Shown: positions 24,036 through 32,706 of the stretch, piece after piece
How positions within the stretch are numbered: the stretch's first letter is position 1
How the letters are laid out: each line of letters starts with the position of its first letter
Assembly (NCBI RefSeq): GCF_014205155.1
Contig: NZ_JACHMX010000001.1
Location: forward strand, 8,556,001-8,620,000
Source of the DNA: Amycolatopsis umgeniensis
Lineage (GTDB): Bacteria; Actinomycetota; Actinomycetes; Mycobacteriales; Pseudonocardiaceae
Direction of reading: 5' to 3'
Length of the DNA stretch: 64,000 nt
Notes under the pieces: model-generated
The model's input: only the letters and a program-made list of their open reading frames with translations
Database searches by the model: none
Told to the model about the DNA's origin: nothing
Position numbers and translations under genes: made by a program

Positions 24036-25257
24036 GTGTCGATCCTGGCACAGGGGTCCGACGCTTTCGGGGGAGCAGGAGCGGCGTCGCCAGCATGAGC
24101 GCCCCGGCGATGCCGACAGCGGCACGCGGGCCGGTGAACGCGGCGAGCAGGCCCCATGTCGCGGTCAAGCCCGCGGTGGTGAGCTTGCCCGCGATCGACC
24201 AGGCCGAAAGGGTGCGCGCCGCGCGGTCGAGGGGTACCTGTTCGAGCCTGCTGGTGGCCAGCACCGGGTTGAACACGCCGATGCAGGTGATCAGGCAGAG
24301 TTCGACGACGATGACCAGGACCAGCCCCGAAACACCGGGATGGACGAAGACCAGCCCGACGGGCCAGCAGACGCGCAGCCACCCCGCGACGAAGAGGACC
24401 CGGTCACGGCCGTACCGGGCGACCACGCTCCGGGAAAGCCTCGACCCGATCAGCCCGCCGAGACAGGGCACGGCGAAGGCCACCGCGTACTCCCACGGGG
24501 CGAAACCGAGCTGACCGAGCATGAGGACGGCGAGCAGCGGCGCGGTCGCCATGATCAGGCCGTTGACCACGATCGTGTTGACGAACAAGGGCCGCAGCAG
24601 CGGATGGGTGAGGATGAACCGCCAGCCTTCCCACAGGTCGCGGCCGCTCAGCCGGGGGCCGTCCGGCCTCGCGGGTGGTGGCTCCGAGCCGCCGACCGCG
24701 CGGATCCCCACCGCCGAGAGCAGATAGCTGACCGCGTCGGCGGCGATCGTGATCACCGGCCCGAACAGGCCGACGGCGAAACCGCCGAGCGGCGGGCCGA
24801 GCACCGTCGCCGTCCACGTGGTCGATTCGAACCGCGCGTTCGCGACGAGCAGGTCTTCCTTCGGCAGCAGCGTTTTCAGGAAGGCGCCACTGGCGGCGAG
24901 GAACGTGATGTCCGCCGCGGCGACGATCACCGACACGGCGAGCAGCTGTCCGAAGCCGAGCAGCCCGAACGCGTAGGCCACCGGAACGGTCAGCAGCGCC
25001 GCGCAGCGGACCAGGTCCATCGCGATCATCACCGGCCGTTTGCGGCGGAACTCGACCCAGGGGCCGAGCGGCAGCGCGACCACGGCGCCCACGACGAGCC
25101 CCGCGGCCGCCAGCAGCGAGACCTCGGTGGCGCCCGCACCCAGCGCCACGATGGCGATGAGGCTGAACGCGTCGAACGCGAACCTCGTGCCGAAAGCGCT
25201 CGCCGCGTACGCCGCCCAAAGCCAGCCGAATCGTCGCCCCAGCGACCGCCCACCCAT
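23869..25257 (-). CDS. MFS transporter
   Basis: About 462 residues by frame, with roughly 12 membrane helices over the first 400 (from WLWAAYAASAFGTRFAFDAFSLIAIVAL to GPRAAVGIAGALMLATPLLL). It resembles the MFS_3/enterobactin-exporter-type efflux family, with EFRRKRPVMIAMDLVR between helices 2 and 3. The last 60 residues are hydrophilic, run through the start of the VOC gene in another frame and look like read-through of a lost stop. ATG 25257 is preferred to TTG 25269. Substrate unknown. Confidence 0.82.
   Translation of the reverse strand: MGGRSLGRRFGWLWAAYAASAFGTRFAFDAFSLIAIVALGAGATEVSLLAAAGLVVGAVVALPLGPWVEFRRKRPVMIAMDLVRCAALLTVPVAYAFGLLGFGQLLAVSVIVAAADITFLAASGAFLKTLLPKEDLLVANARFESTTWTATVLGPPLGGFAVGLFGPVITIAADAVSYLLSAVGIRAVGGSEPPPARPDGPRLSGRDLWEGWRFILTHPLLRPLFVNTIVVNGLIMATAPLLAVLMLGQLGFAPWEYAVAFAVPCLGGLIGSRLSRSVVARYGRDRVLFVAGWLRVCWPVGLVFVHPGVSGLVLVIVVELCLITCIGVFNPVLATSRLEQVPLDRAARTLSAWSIAGKLTTAGLTATWGLLAAFTGPRAAVGIAGALMLATPLLLPRKRRTPVPGSTHVDQESGHRPRNPVDGPGESLLRAGARLRSGDGPRLDRDPGGSGTAGGPAEPHDP
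24027..24044. promoter_or_regulatory. 18-bp palindrome over the VOC start codon
   Basis: GATCGACATGTGTCGATC: arms GATCGACA and TGTCGATC with the start codon in the centre. It could hide the start in an mRNA hairpin or act as a protein-binding site, or it may be chance. Confidence 0.3.
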
Positions 25258-25341
25258 TCGCGAGATCAAAGCAAGGCTGGGCGCCGAAGTCGAACAACGC
25301 GTCGTTGACGGCCTACAACCGGCGGTTGTGCGACGCGCCGC

Positions 25342-26529
25342 TCAGAGGTCCCCGAGCGCGGTGACCGGCGACTCGACGCAGTCGGCGACGAAGCGCAGGA
25401 ACCCGCCTGCGGTCCCGCCGTCGCACACCCGATGGTCGAACGCCAAGGTCAGCTCGCAGATCTTCCGCGCAACCAACGCGCCGTCGACGACCCAGGCGCG
25501 GTCGATGATCCGGCCGATCCCGAGGATGGCCGCCTCCGGATGGTTGATGATCGCGGCGGAGCCGTCCACCCCGAACACGCCGTAGTTGTTCACCGTGAAG
25601 GTTCCGCCGGTGAGGCCGGCCGGGCCGAGTTTTCCTTCGCGGGCCTGGGTCGTCCGCTCGCCGATCGCCGCCGAAAGCTCCCTTGTGGACAGTGATCCCG
25701 CGTCGCGGACGACCGGCACCACGAGACCGCGGTCCGTCTGCGCGGCGAAACCGAGGTTGATGTCCCGCAGCTGGACGATTTCGTCGCCTTCGACACGCGA
25801 GTTCAGCTCGGGGTGCTTCCGCAGTCCCGCCACGGCGAACCGGGCCACGAGGCCGAGGAGGCTCACCGGGCGGTCCGGTGCCGAGGCGTTGAGCGACTTC
25901 CGCGCGGCGAGGAGTTCGGTCGCGTCGACGTCGACCCAGACCGTCGCCTCGGGAATCTGGCGTCGCGAGGTCGTCAGCTTGTCGGCGACAGCCTTGCGGA
26001 CCCCGGTGAGCGCGATCCGCGTCTCGCCGTCCCTCTGCTCGGGGACGGTGAGCGCCGCTTCGACGTCGGCTCGCCGGATGATGCCGCCCGGGCCGCTGCC
26101 GGTCAGTTTCGTCAGGTCGATCTTGTTGTCAGCGGCCATTTTCCGGACGAACGGCGAGATCACGCCCGGTGCTTTGGGCGGCAGCTCGACGACGGTGGCG
26201 CGCGTCCGGCGACGCCGCGTCGTGGTGGTCGTGCCGTAGCCGATCAGGACGTTGCCGCTGCCTTCGCTCGCCGTCGTCACGCCGGGTTCGGTGAACGCGG
26301 GGCCGATGGTGAGCAGGGGAGCGCCGACCGGCAGCGACTGGCCGGGCTCGCCATGGAGACGCGTGACGACACCGGCGAACGGCACCGGTACCTCGACGGC
26401 GGCCTTCGCGGTCTCCACTTCGACGACCGGCTGGTCGACGCCGACGGTGTCGCCCTCCGCGACGAGCCAGTTCACGATCGACGCCTCGGTCAGTCCCTCG
26501 CCGAGGTCCGGGAGCAGGAAGTCAGGCAC
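25342..26529 (-). CDS. bkdC: branched-chain 2-oxo acid dehydrogenase E2 (lipoyl acyltransferase)
   Basis: About 395 residues. Lipoyl domain 1-75 with lipoylated Lys42 in VETAKAAVEV; E3-binding domain about 120-160 (ISPFVRKMAADNKIDLTKLTGSGPGGIIRRADVEAAL); catalytic domain with DHRVCDGGTAGGFL near the C-terminus. It takes the acyl group from E1 and passes it to CoA. GTG 26529 gives the usual MPDFLLPDLGEG start; TTG 26535 is an alternative. Overlaps E1-beta by 8 bases. No E3 gene follows, so dihydrolipoamide dehydrogenase must come from elsewhere. Confidence 0.92.
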   Translation of the reverse strand: MPDFLLPDLGEGLTEASIVNWLVAEGDTVGVDQPVVEVETAKAAVEVPVPFAGVVTRLHGEPGQSLPVGAPLLTIGPAFTEPGVTTASEGSGNVLIGYGTTTTTRRRRTRATVVELPPKAPGVISPFVRKMAADNKIDLTKLTGSGPGGIIRRADVEAALTVPEQRDGETRIALTGVRKAVADKLTTSRRQIPEATVWVDVDATELLAARKSLNASAPDRPVSLLGLVARFAVAGLRKHPELNSRVEGDEIVQLRDINLGFAAQTDRGLVVPVVRDAGSLSTRELSAAIGERTTQAREGKLGPAGLTGGTFTVNNYGVFGVDGSAAIINHPEAAILGIGRIIDRAWVVDGALVARKICELTLAFDHRVCDGGTAGGFLRFVADCVESPVTALGDL

Positions 26530-27520
26530 CGGCAACCGCCGGTTCGTCGTTCCACTGGAGCCGGGCGACGGTGTCCAGGATCCGGTCGACGTCCGGAAGC
26601 TGGTGGCGTTCCAGTTTCGGTGGCGGGTAAGGGATGTCCAGTCCGGTGACCCGCAGGACGGGCGCGTGCAGCTGGTGGAAGCACTGTTCAGTGACCCTGG
26701 CGACCACCTCCGCGCCGTAGCCGCCGAACCCGGCGGCCTCGTGGACGACGACCGCGCGACCGGTGCGGCGCACCGAAGCGGTGACGGTCTCGTCGTCGAA
26801 CGGGCTCAGCGACCGGAGGTCGACCACCTCGACGTCCCAGCCCTCGGCCTTCGCGGCTTCCGCCGTCTCCATCGCGGTGGCGACCATCGGGCCGTACGCG
26901 ATCAGCGTGACGTCCTTGCCCTCGCGGCGTACGACCGCGCGGTCCATGGCCGCGCCGTCGCGGGTGAAGGACACGGTTTCCTTCGACCAGTAGCGGCATT
27001 TGGGCTCGAGGAAGATCACCGGATCCGGTGAGTCGATCGAGTCGCGCAAGAGGTCGTAGGCGTCCTGGGGCGTGCCCGGCGTGACGACGCGCAGGCCGGG
27101 AGTGTGGGTGTAGTAGGCCTCGCTCGAGTCGCAGTGGTGCTCGACGCCGCCGATCCCGCCCGCGTAGGGGATCCGGATGACCATGGGCAGCGACAGCGCG
27201 CCGCGGGTGCGGTTCCGCAGTTTCGCGACGTGCGAGGTGATCTGCTCGAATGCGGGGTACGCGAAGGCGTCGAACTGCATTTCGACCACCGGGCGGAAGC
27301 CGCCCATCGCCATCCCGACCGCGAAGCCGACGATGCCGGACTCCGCGAGCGGTGTGTCGAAACAGCGTTCCTCGCCGAAGTCGGCGGTGATGCCGTCGGT
27401 CACCCGGAAGACACCGCCGAGCGGGCCGACGTCCTCGCCGAAGATCAGCACGCGATCGTCGTCCTTGACCGCGTCACGCAAAGCGGCGTTGAGCGCCTGT
27501 GCCATCGAGATCTCGGTCAT
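26522..27520 (-). CDS. bkdB: branched-chain 2-oxo acid dehydrogenase E1 beta
   Basis: 332 residues: FGEDVGPLGGVFRVTDGI, TPLAESGIVGFAVGMAMGGFRPVVEMQFDAFAYPAFEQI, then GGVEHHCDSSEAYYTHTPGLRVVTPGTPQDAYDLLR and the C-terminal transketolase-C domain. With E1-alpha it decarboxylates 2-oxo acids from Val, Leu and Ile, supplying starters for branched fatty acids. Its ATG shares one base with the stop of E1-alpha (TGATG), showing translational coupling. Confidence 0.95.
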   Translation of the reverse strand: MTEISMAQALNAALRDAVKDDDRVLIFGEDVGPLGGVFRVTDGITADFGEERCFDTPLAESGIVGFAVGMAMGGFRPVVEMQFDAFAYPAFEQITSHVAKLRNRTRGALSLPMVIRIPYAGGIGGVEHHCDSSEAYYTHTPGLRVVTPGTPQDAYDLLRDSIDSPDPVIFLEPKCRYWSKETVSFTRDGAAMDRAVVRREGKDVTLIAYGPMVATAMETAEAAKAEGWDVEVVDLRSLSPFDDETVTASVRRTGRAVVVHEAAGFGGYGAEVVARVTEQCFHQLHAPVLRVTGLDIPYPPPKLERHQLPDVDRILDTVARLQWNDEPAVAGA

Positions 27521-28617
27521 CAGCCCTCCACGGCTTCCAGTTCGGCCGCGACCAGCGCGCGCTGAGCGGCCAGCTGACGGGTCGGAACGGCGTACACGTG
27601 CTCGAACAACGACAACGGATCCGGCTCGACGTCCGCGTTCAAGGTGTCGCGCACCCCGGCCGCGAAAGTCTCGGCCTCGGCGCGGAAACGCTCGATGTCT
27701 TCGCCGGACAGCAGGTTCTCGGTGGTCAGGTAGGTCTCGAGGCGACGGACCGGGTCCGCCGCGCGCCACTTCTCGACTTCGGCCGGATCGCGGTAGCGGG
27801 TCGCGTCGTCGGCGTTGGTGTGCGCGTCGATCCGGTAGGTGTGCGCCTCGACCAGGACCGGTCCGCGACCGGCCCGCGCGTGCGCGACGGCGTCGTCCAG
27901 CACCGAGAGGACCGCCACCGCGTCGTTGCCGTCGACCTGCTCGGAACGGACGCCGTAGCCGACACCCTTGTAGGCCAGCGCGGGCGCGGCGCTCTGCTTC
28001 TCGAACGGCACCGAGATCGCGAACCCGTTGTTCTGCACGAAGAACACCACGGGCGCCTTGAACACGGCCGCGAAGTTGAGTGCCTCGTGGAAGTCGCCCT
28101 CACTGGTGGCGCCGTCCCCGATGAGCGCGAACGCGACGGCCTCCTCGCCACGGCGCTGCATCGCGTGGGCGAGCCCGGCCGCGTGGAGGGTCTGGGTGGC
28201 CAGCGGGGTGCACTGGGGAGCGACGCGGGTCTCGGCGGGGTCGTAGCCGCAGTGCGCGTCGCCGCGAAGCAACGTCAGGATCTCGCCCGGCTCGAGGCCG
28301 CGGGCGACCAGCGCGACCGAGTCACGGTAAGTGGGGAAGAGCCAGTCGGCTTCGGTGAGGGCCAGCGCGCTCGCGACCTGGCAGGCCTCCTGGCCGGCGC
28401 TCGACGGATAGACCGCGAGGCGGCCTTGCTTCGTCAGCGCGGTCGCCTGGATGTCGAACCGGCGGCCGAGCACCATCAGCCGGTAAGCCTCGACGAGCCG
28501 CTCGGACGGTGGCTCGGTGTAGGCGCCGTGCTCGTCGACACGCGTGCCGTCCTCGGCGAGGAACCGCACCGGGACCGGTGACGGCAGCAACGCGGCGGCA
28601 AGGGTCTCCCGCGACAT
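27520..28617 (-). CDS. bkdA: branched-chain 2-oxo acid dehydrogenase E1 alpha
   Basis: 365 residues. GRRFDIQATALTKQGRLAVYPSSAGQEACQVASALAL and the thiamine diphosphate motif GDGATSEGDFHEALNFAAVFKAPVVFFVQNN (GDG to NN) identify E1-alpha; YRIDAHTNADDATRYR is the phosphorylation-loop region that orders with ThDP. First gene of the bkdABC operon, divergent from the Lrp-type regulator. AAAGGTGG lies shortly before the ATG and overlaps a putative operator arm. Confidence 0.95.
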   Translation of the reverse strand: MSRETLAAALLPSPVPVRFLAEDGTRVDEHGAYTEPPSERLVEAYRLMVLGRRFDIQATALTKQGRLAVYPSSAGQEACQVASALALTEADWLFPTYRDSVALVARGLEPGEILTLLRGDAHCGYDPAETRVAPQCTPLATQTLHAAGLAHAMQRRGEEAVAFALIGDGATSEGDFHEALNFAAVFKAPVVFFVQNNGFAISVPFEKQSAAPALAYKGVGYGVRSEQVDGNDAVAVLSVLDDAVAHARAGRGPVLVEAHTYRIDAHTNADDATRYRDPAEVEKWRAADPVRRLETYLTTENLLSGEDIERFRAEAETFAAGVRDTLNADVEPDPLSLFEHVYAVPTRQLAAQRALVAAELEAVEG

Positions 28618-28625
28618 GACGCAGC

Positions 28626-28662
28626 ACCACCTTTCACAGACATATGATGCTGAAATGGTGGT
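28626..28662. promoter_or_regulatory. inverted repeat between bkd operon and regulator
   Basis: ACCACCTTTCA (28626-28636) and TGAAATGGTGGT (28651-28662) are inverted copies differing by one inserted base, around a 14-base centre containing CATATG. Lrp/AsnC proteins bind such long, imperfect sites. It covers the ribosome-binding region of bkdA, so binding would repress bkd and could autoregulate the regulator. Confidence 0.5.
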
Positions 28663-28695
28663 TTCCGGAGTCCTGGTGTTCAAGAGGCAGGCGAA

Positions 28696-29232
28696 ATGAG
28701 CGACAAACTGCCCGAAGAATCGGTTCAGACACGCCAACCGTCCACGAGTGGCATGGCTCACGGACCGGATCCGGGACGAACGGTCCTTGCCCTCGACGAC
28801 ATCGACCGCGCGATCGTCGGCGAACTGTCCTCGGACGGCAGGCTCGCCGTCCGCGCGCTGGCGGAACGACTGCACATCTCGCGCACCAACGCCTACGCTC
28901 GCCTCGATCGCTTGATATCCGAAGGCGTCATCACCGGTTTCGGCGCCCGGATCGACCCGCGGCGAGCCGGACTCGGGACGAGCGCGTACATCCTGATCAC
29001 CGTCGAGCAGACGTCGTGGCGCACGATGTCGGCCGAGCTGCGGGAGATCCCGTACGTCGAGCACGTGTCCCTGGTCGGCGGCGACTTCGACATCCTGCTG
29101 CTGGTGCGGACGCCGGACAACGCGTCGCTGCGGGATGTCGTCCTGGAACGCCTCCAGGCACTGGACGGAGTGCGGTCTACGCGGACCTGGCTGATCTTCG
29201 AGGAGCAGCGGGGTGCCGCTCCTCGCGTTTAG
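28696..29232 (+). CDS. bkdR: Lrp/AsnC-family regulator of bkd
   Basis: 178 residues: an N-terminal extension of about 35 residues, then HTH (LDDIDRAIVGELSSDGRLAVRALAERLHISRTNAYARLDRLISEGVITGF) and a RAM ligand-binding domain (AYILITVEQTS..., YVEHVSLVGGDFDILLLVRTPDN). It is divergent from bkdABC, the usual place for BkdR, which senses branched-chain amino acids. Its stop codon lies inside a TTTAGTCCTCTGGATGCG repeat. Confidence 0.9.
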   Translation: MSDKLPEESVQTRQPSTSGMAHGPDPGRTVLALDDIDRAIVGELSSDGRLAVRALAERLHISRTNAYARLDRLISEGVITGFGARIDPRRAGLGTSAYILITVEQTSWRTMSAELREIPYVEHVSLVGGDFDILLLVRTPDNASLRDVVLERLQALDGVRSTRTWLIFEEQRGAAPRV

Positions 29233-29247
29233 TCCTCTGGATGCGGG
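29224..29247. repeat. TTTAGTCCTCTGGATGCG element at the bkdR stop
   Basis: The element provides the TAG stop of bkdR (29230-29232). The same element gives the TAG stop at 62584-62586, showing that it enters or is retained exactly at gene ends. Confidence 0.6.
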
Positions 29248-29275
29248 CCCTGGCGGTCGCCGAGGTGCGACTTGG

Positions 29276-29334
29276 GGTGTCGCGAAAGCCACTTTCGGGA
29301 CATCAGATGTCCCGAAAGTGGCTTTCGCGACACC
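29276..29334. terminator. 59-base perfect palindrome after bkdR
   Basis: Arms 29276-29304 and 29306-29334 (29 bp each) pair perfectly around a single A. The stem holds GCGAAAGCCACTTTCGGG. It is 44 bases after the bkdR stop and may end its transcript. The GAAAGCCACTTTC core recurs at 54251-54307 and 54352-54376. Confidence 0.6.
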
Positions 29335-29451
29335 GCGGCGCCGGCTCGGTGAGCTGAATGGTCTATTCCACCGGACAGATCTCTGAACAAATCTGGTCGT
29401 CCCGTTGGAAAATCTCATACCCTCCGGAGCAGGCCGAAGGGAGCTGACCTG

Positions 29452-30369
29452 ATGAGGTGGACCTGGGTGCGTGCGATGGTGGCCTTCGTGGCCGCCGCGG
29501 CGATCGTCCCGGCGAGTCAACCGGCCGCCGCCGAAGCCCGGACGGCGCCCGCCGCGGCCGGCCGGTCCGCGATCTACGGCGGGGGACCGTTCTATCAGGA
29601 CGGACAGGGCGTCATGGACACCCTTCGCTCCTCAGGGTTCACCACGGTCATCCTGTGGAGCATCCATGTCCACGACAACGGAGATCTGTACTACAACGAC
29701 CATCTCGTGGTCTCGGGCGGCAAGTACGTCGGCGACGCCGGATGGCCCGCGCGGCTGCGGACGCTGAAGCAGGCACCGACGTCGGTCAACCGCATCGAGG
29801 TCTCGGTCGGCGCCTGGGGTACGCCGGATTGGGAAGCCATCGACAAGCTGATCACGCGCGACGGCACCGGCAGCGGGACCATGCTGTACCGCAACTTCCT
29901 GGCGCTGAAGAACGCCACCGGCGCCGACGCGATCAACAACGACGACGAAGCGCACTACGACGTCGACTCCACCGTCACCTTCGCCCGCATGGCGAACGCG
30001 ATGGGCTATCGGAACTTCACTCTCGCGCCGTACACCGCTGTCTCGTACTGGCAGGGCGTGAAGAACGGACTCGGCGGCTTGGTCGATCGCGTCTATCTCC
30101 AGGCGTACGCGGGCGGCAGCGGCAACAACCCGGCGACGTGGTCGCAGTCGCTCGGCATGCCGGTGGATCCGGGGCTGTGGAGCAAGAACGGTTCCGGCTG
30201 CACCGCGGGGAACTCGCCCGCGCAGGTGGAGAGCCGGATGAGGTCGTGGAAGTCGTCCGCGGGCATCCCCGGAGGCTTCATGTGGCTGTACGACGACATC
30301 AAGAAGTGTTCGGCGCAAGGCACGGCCGCCGCCTACGCGAGGGCGATCAACACCGCCACCACGAGCTGA
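29452..30369 (+). CDS. secreted GH18-like TIM-barrel protein
   Basis: 305 residues. Signal peptide about 1-29 (ending PAAAEA). IYGGGPFYQDG...TTVILWSIHVHDNGDLYYNDHLVVSGGKYVG, then DAINNDDEAHYDVDSTVTFARMANAMGYRNFTLAPYT and VDRVYLQAYAGGSGNNPATW fit a glycosidase-like barrel; the DDE cluster may stand in for the DxxDxDxE of GH18. Catalysis and substrate are unproven. ATG 29452 has GAAGGGAGC upstream. Confidence 0.6.
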   Translation: MRWTWVRAMVAFVAAAAIVPASQPAAAEARTAPAAAGRSAIYGGGPFYQDGQGVMDTLRSSGFTTVILWSIHVHDNGDLYYNDHLVVSGGKYVGDAGWPARLRTLKQAPTSVNRIEVSVGAWGTPDWEAIDKLITRDGTGSGTMLYRNFLALKNATGADAINNDDEAHYDVDSTVTFARMANAMGYRNFTLAPYTAVSYWQGVKNGLGGLVDRVYLQAYAGGSGNNPATWSQSLGMPVDPGLWSKNGSGCTAGNSPAQVESRMRSWKSSAGIPGGFMWLYDDIKKCSAQGTAAAYARAINTATTS

Positions 30370-30385
30370 CCCTTGCCGCGCCAGT

Positions 30386-30426
30386 GAGTCCCGGGGCGAC
30401 GTCTCCTGCGCGTCGCCCCGGGACTC
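30386..30426. terminator. 16-bp stem after the GH18-like gene
   Basis: GAGTCCCGGGGCGACG (30386-30401) pairs perfectly with CGTCGCCCCGGGACTC (30411-30426) around a 9-base loop, 17 bases after the stop codon. No T run, as is common for actinobacterial terminators. Confidence 0.7.
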
Positions 30427-30487
30427 TGTAACGCTCTTCGTCTTCCCGCCGAATACAGGCGGGTTCAATGGCGGAGGCGGAGGAATC

Positions 30488-30910
30488 GTGGCGCGTGTCC
30501 TGCTCCTGGTATCGGCAGGCGTGCTCTTCCTCGGGACAGTGGCCTGTGCGACGCCGGATTCGCCCGCGCGCCCGGTCGTCACGGTCACGACGAGCGCGGC
30601 GCCTGCCACGACCGACCCGCCGAGCACGAAAGTGACCACGACGATCGTCGCCACCTCGACCACCGCCGCGCCGACCACCAAAGCGCCCACCAAGACGAAG
30701 GCCGGCCAACGCGGAACGGCCTGCCGCAAGGACGCGAGCCAGTGCTACGAGCCGGGGACGAGCACCAAATGCCAGACCGGTGGCTGCGTCGACGCCGCGC
30801 GCGGGATGACTCAGCGCGACATCGAGAAGGCTCGCGACCAGTGGCTGCGTCGGCATCCGGGGTGGTGCGCCGCGGGCGAGACGGGAGCCGTGGCACCCTG
30901 TTCGCCGTGA
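30488..30910 (+). CDS. lipoprotein with Thr/Pro-rich linker
   Basis: 140 residues from GTG 30488 (GGAGG upstream). Lipobox VACA at about 19-22, then about 50 residues of Thr/Ala/Pro-rich spacer typical of cell-wall-spanning linkers, and a C-terminal Cys-rich part (ACRKDASQCYEPGTSTKCQTGGCVDAARGMTQRDIEKARDQWLRRHPGWCAAG). The six or so Cys likely form disulfides outside the cell. Function unknown. Confidence 0.7.
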   Translation: MARVLLLVSAGVLFLGTVACATPDSPARPVVTVTTSAAPATTDPPSTKVTTTIVATSTTAAPTTKAPTKTKAGQRGTACRKDASQCYEPGTSTKCQTGGCVDAARGMTQRDIEKARDQWLRRHPGWCAAGETGAVAPCSP

Positions 30911-31019
30911 GCCACCGCCGTGCACCCCATTCGGGTGATAACGGTTCGGCATTCGATGTATCTGATGTGCTCCCCATTGACACCTTTCTACGATCTCGGC
31001 GACTGGGTGGAGGACTGCT

Positions 31020-31481
31020 GTGACGGTGGAGAGCGCGGGTCAGGACTACCTGACGCGGCAGATCGGGGCGCTGCTCGAAGCGATTCGCGAGGAGGGGCCG
31101 GTCGGCGAGGGCAGACGCAGCTTCCGGCTCGCCGGACATCTCGCCGCGGAGGGCGGGTTCCACCTCGGCGACATCCTCGCCGCGACGGCGCAGTTGCTCG
31201 CCGCCCACGCTTGGAACAACGGCTACCTCGGCGCGGCGGAGCTGCTGACGCGCCGCATGCGGGACTTCGGCGCCGAGTCCGCGGAGCTGGTCCAGCACCT
31301 CGTGCGGTTGGAGACCGGAAGCGAGCAGGGCTGGCTTCTGCAGGGGGACCGTGAAGCCCTGATCGCCTACGCGCGGCGGGCCCAGCGTCCCGACATCGAG
31401 CAGCGGGCGCAGGCGATCGAGCCGTTGCTGCCCGGGGTCACCGGCCCCGAGCGTCCTGATCGGATGGCCAGTGAGTCGTGA
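31020..31481 (+). CDS. hypothetical helical protein
   Basis: 153 residues, GTG start, not recognised. Almost entirely alpha-helical and Ala/Leu/Arg-rich (YLTRQIGALLEAIREEG, LGDILAATAQLLAAHAWNNGYLGAAELLTRRMRDFG, ALIAYARRAQ). No signal peptide or membrane segment. TTGACA at about 30977 may be its -35. The last 44 bases overlap the convergent ROK gene. Confidence 0.55.
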   Translation: MTVESAGQDYLTRQIGALLEAIREEGPVGEGRRSFRLAGHLAAEGGFHLGDILAATAQLLAAHAWNNGYLGAAELLTRRMRDFGAESAELVQHLVRLETGSEQGWLLQGDREALIAYARRAQRPDIEQRAQAIEPLLPGVTGPERPDRMASES

Positions 31482-32613
31482 GATGGTGCTCGGGATCCGC
31501 GAGGATGCCGCGGATCACCGAGCCGGCCGCGCCGCGGACGGCGGCTCCCGTGCCGAGCGCCGAGCGGATGACGCGCACCGGCGACCACGCCGTGCTGGGT
31601 ACGCGGCGTTCCAGCTCGGCGAGGAGTGGCTCACGAAGCCAAGGCTCCAGTCGCGCGTAGATTCCGCCTAGTACCACGGCGGGGACGTCCATCAGGTTGA
31701 CCACAGTGGACAGTCCGACGCCGAGATGGCCCGCGGCGGCGGTGACAGCGCCGATCGCCGCGTCGTCCTGCGATTCCAGTGCGGAGATCAAGTCGTCCAC
31801 CGTGCCGGCGCCCGCCTGCCGGAGGATCTCCTCCTGTCCGGCCATCCGTTCCAGGCAGCCGTTCGCGCCGCAGGAACAAGGCGGGCCGTCGGGCGCCACG
31901 GGCAGGTGGCCGATCTCGCCGCCCGCGCCGCGGACACCCTCGAACAGGGCGCGGTCCAGCACGATCCCCGCGCCGATCCCGATCTCGCCGGACACGTGGA
32001 CGAAATCGGGCAACGCCGAGCCGTGCCAGAGTTCGGCGAGCGCGGCGAAGTTGGCTTCGTTGGCGACGGTGAAGGTCTCGCCGAGCCGGTCCGCGAGGTC
32101 GACATCGCGCCAGCCGAGGTTGGGGGCGAGCCGCACGAGACCGGATTCGACCAGGCCCGGCACCGCGATGCCCACACCGCCGACGGGGACCCCCAGCGAG
32201 TCCGCCCGCTTCCGCGCCTTGTGCAGGAACGCCGACACGCGCTGGAACACGCGCGGGGTCCGGTTGTCCGCGTATCGGACTTCCTCGGCCCGGACGGTGC
32301 CGGTCAGATCGACGAGGCAGTACGCGAGGTAGTCGACGCCGATCTCGATGCCGAGGCCGTGCGGGCCGGTGGGGGACAGGGAGACGACGGTGCCGCGCCG
32401 TCCGGGGCCGACGCGGCGCTCGGGCTCGCCTTCGGCCACGAGATCCGCCGCGATCAGGCGGTCGACCACGCTCGACACGGTGGCCTTCGTGAGCCCGGTG
32501 GCGGCGGCGAGGCCCGCCCGTGAGGTGCCGGGGCCGTCCGCGATGGCACCGAGGACGAGGGCGGCGTTGTGCTGCCGCACGGTGTGCTGTCCAGCCGGAC
32601 GCGTGCCGATCAT
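31438..32613 (-). CDS. ROK-family transcriptional regulator (XylR-like)
   Basis: 391 residues. Winged helix about 15-70 ([40 protein letters not shown]) plus a ROK sugar-kinase-like domain: [18 protein letters not shown], zinc motif [24 protein letters not shown] (CxCGxxGCxE). It is divergent from xylA, with inverted repeats and the xylA promoter between, so it is almost certainly the xylose-responsive repressor. It lacks a full kinase active site check by eye. Confidence 0.9.
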   Translation of the reverse strand: MIGTRPAGQHTVRQHNAALVLGAIADGPGTSRAGLAAATGLTKATVSSVVDRLIAADLVAEGEPERRVGPGRRGTVVSLSPTGPHGLGIEIGVDYLAYCLVDLTGTVRAEEVRYADNRTPRVFQRVSAFLHKARKRADSLGVPVGGVGIAVPGLVESGLVRLAPNLGWRDVDLADRLGETFTVANEANFAALAELWHGSALPDFVHVSGEIGIGAGIVLDRALFEGVRGAGGEIGHLPVAPDGPPCSCGANGCLERMAGQEEILRQAGAGTVDDLISALESQDDAAIGAVTAAAGHLGVGLSTVVNLMDVPAVVLGGIYARLEPWLREPLLAELERRVPSTAWSPVRVIRSALGTGAAVRGAAGSVIRGILADPEHHLTTHWPSDQDARGR

Positions 32614-32632
32614 CGCGCGAGTGTATTCGTTC

Positions 32633-32688
32633 GATGCCTGAACGAAAGCCTTGACCCGCCGCGGTCGGCGTCGATAAGTTCAGGCATC
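32633..32688 (+). promoter_or_regulatory. xylA promoter flanked by operator half sites
   Basis: GATGCCTGAAC (32633-32643) and GTTCAGGCATC (32678-32688) are perfect inverted copies. Between them lie TTGACC (32651-32656) and, 16 bases on, GATAAG (32673-32678). A nested TTCGTTC...GAACGAA repeat (32627-32647) surrounds the first arm. The ROK protein could bridge the arms and block the promoter. Confidence 0.65.
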
Positions 32689-32706
32689 AAACTAATGGGA
32701 GGCGTG

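Noticed and set aside
27520..29520. Extended 666-residue E1-alpha
   Set aside because: The part before ATG 28617 is antisense to the Lrp-type regulator. The E1-alpha family starts at MSRETLAAALL.
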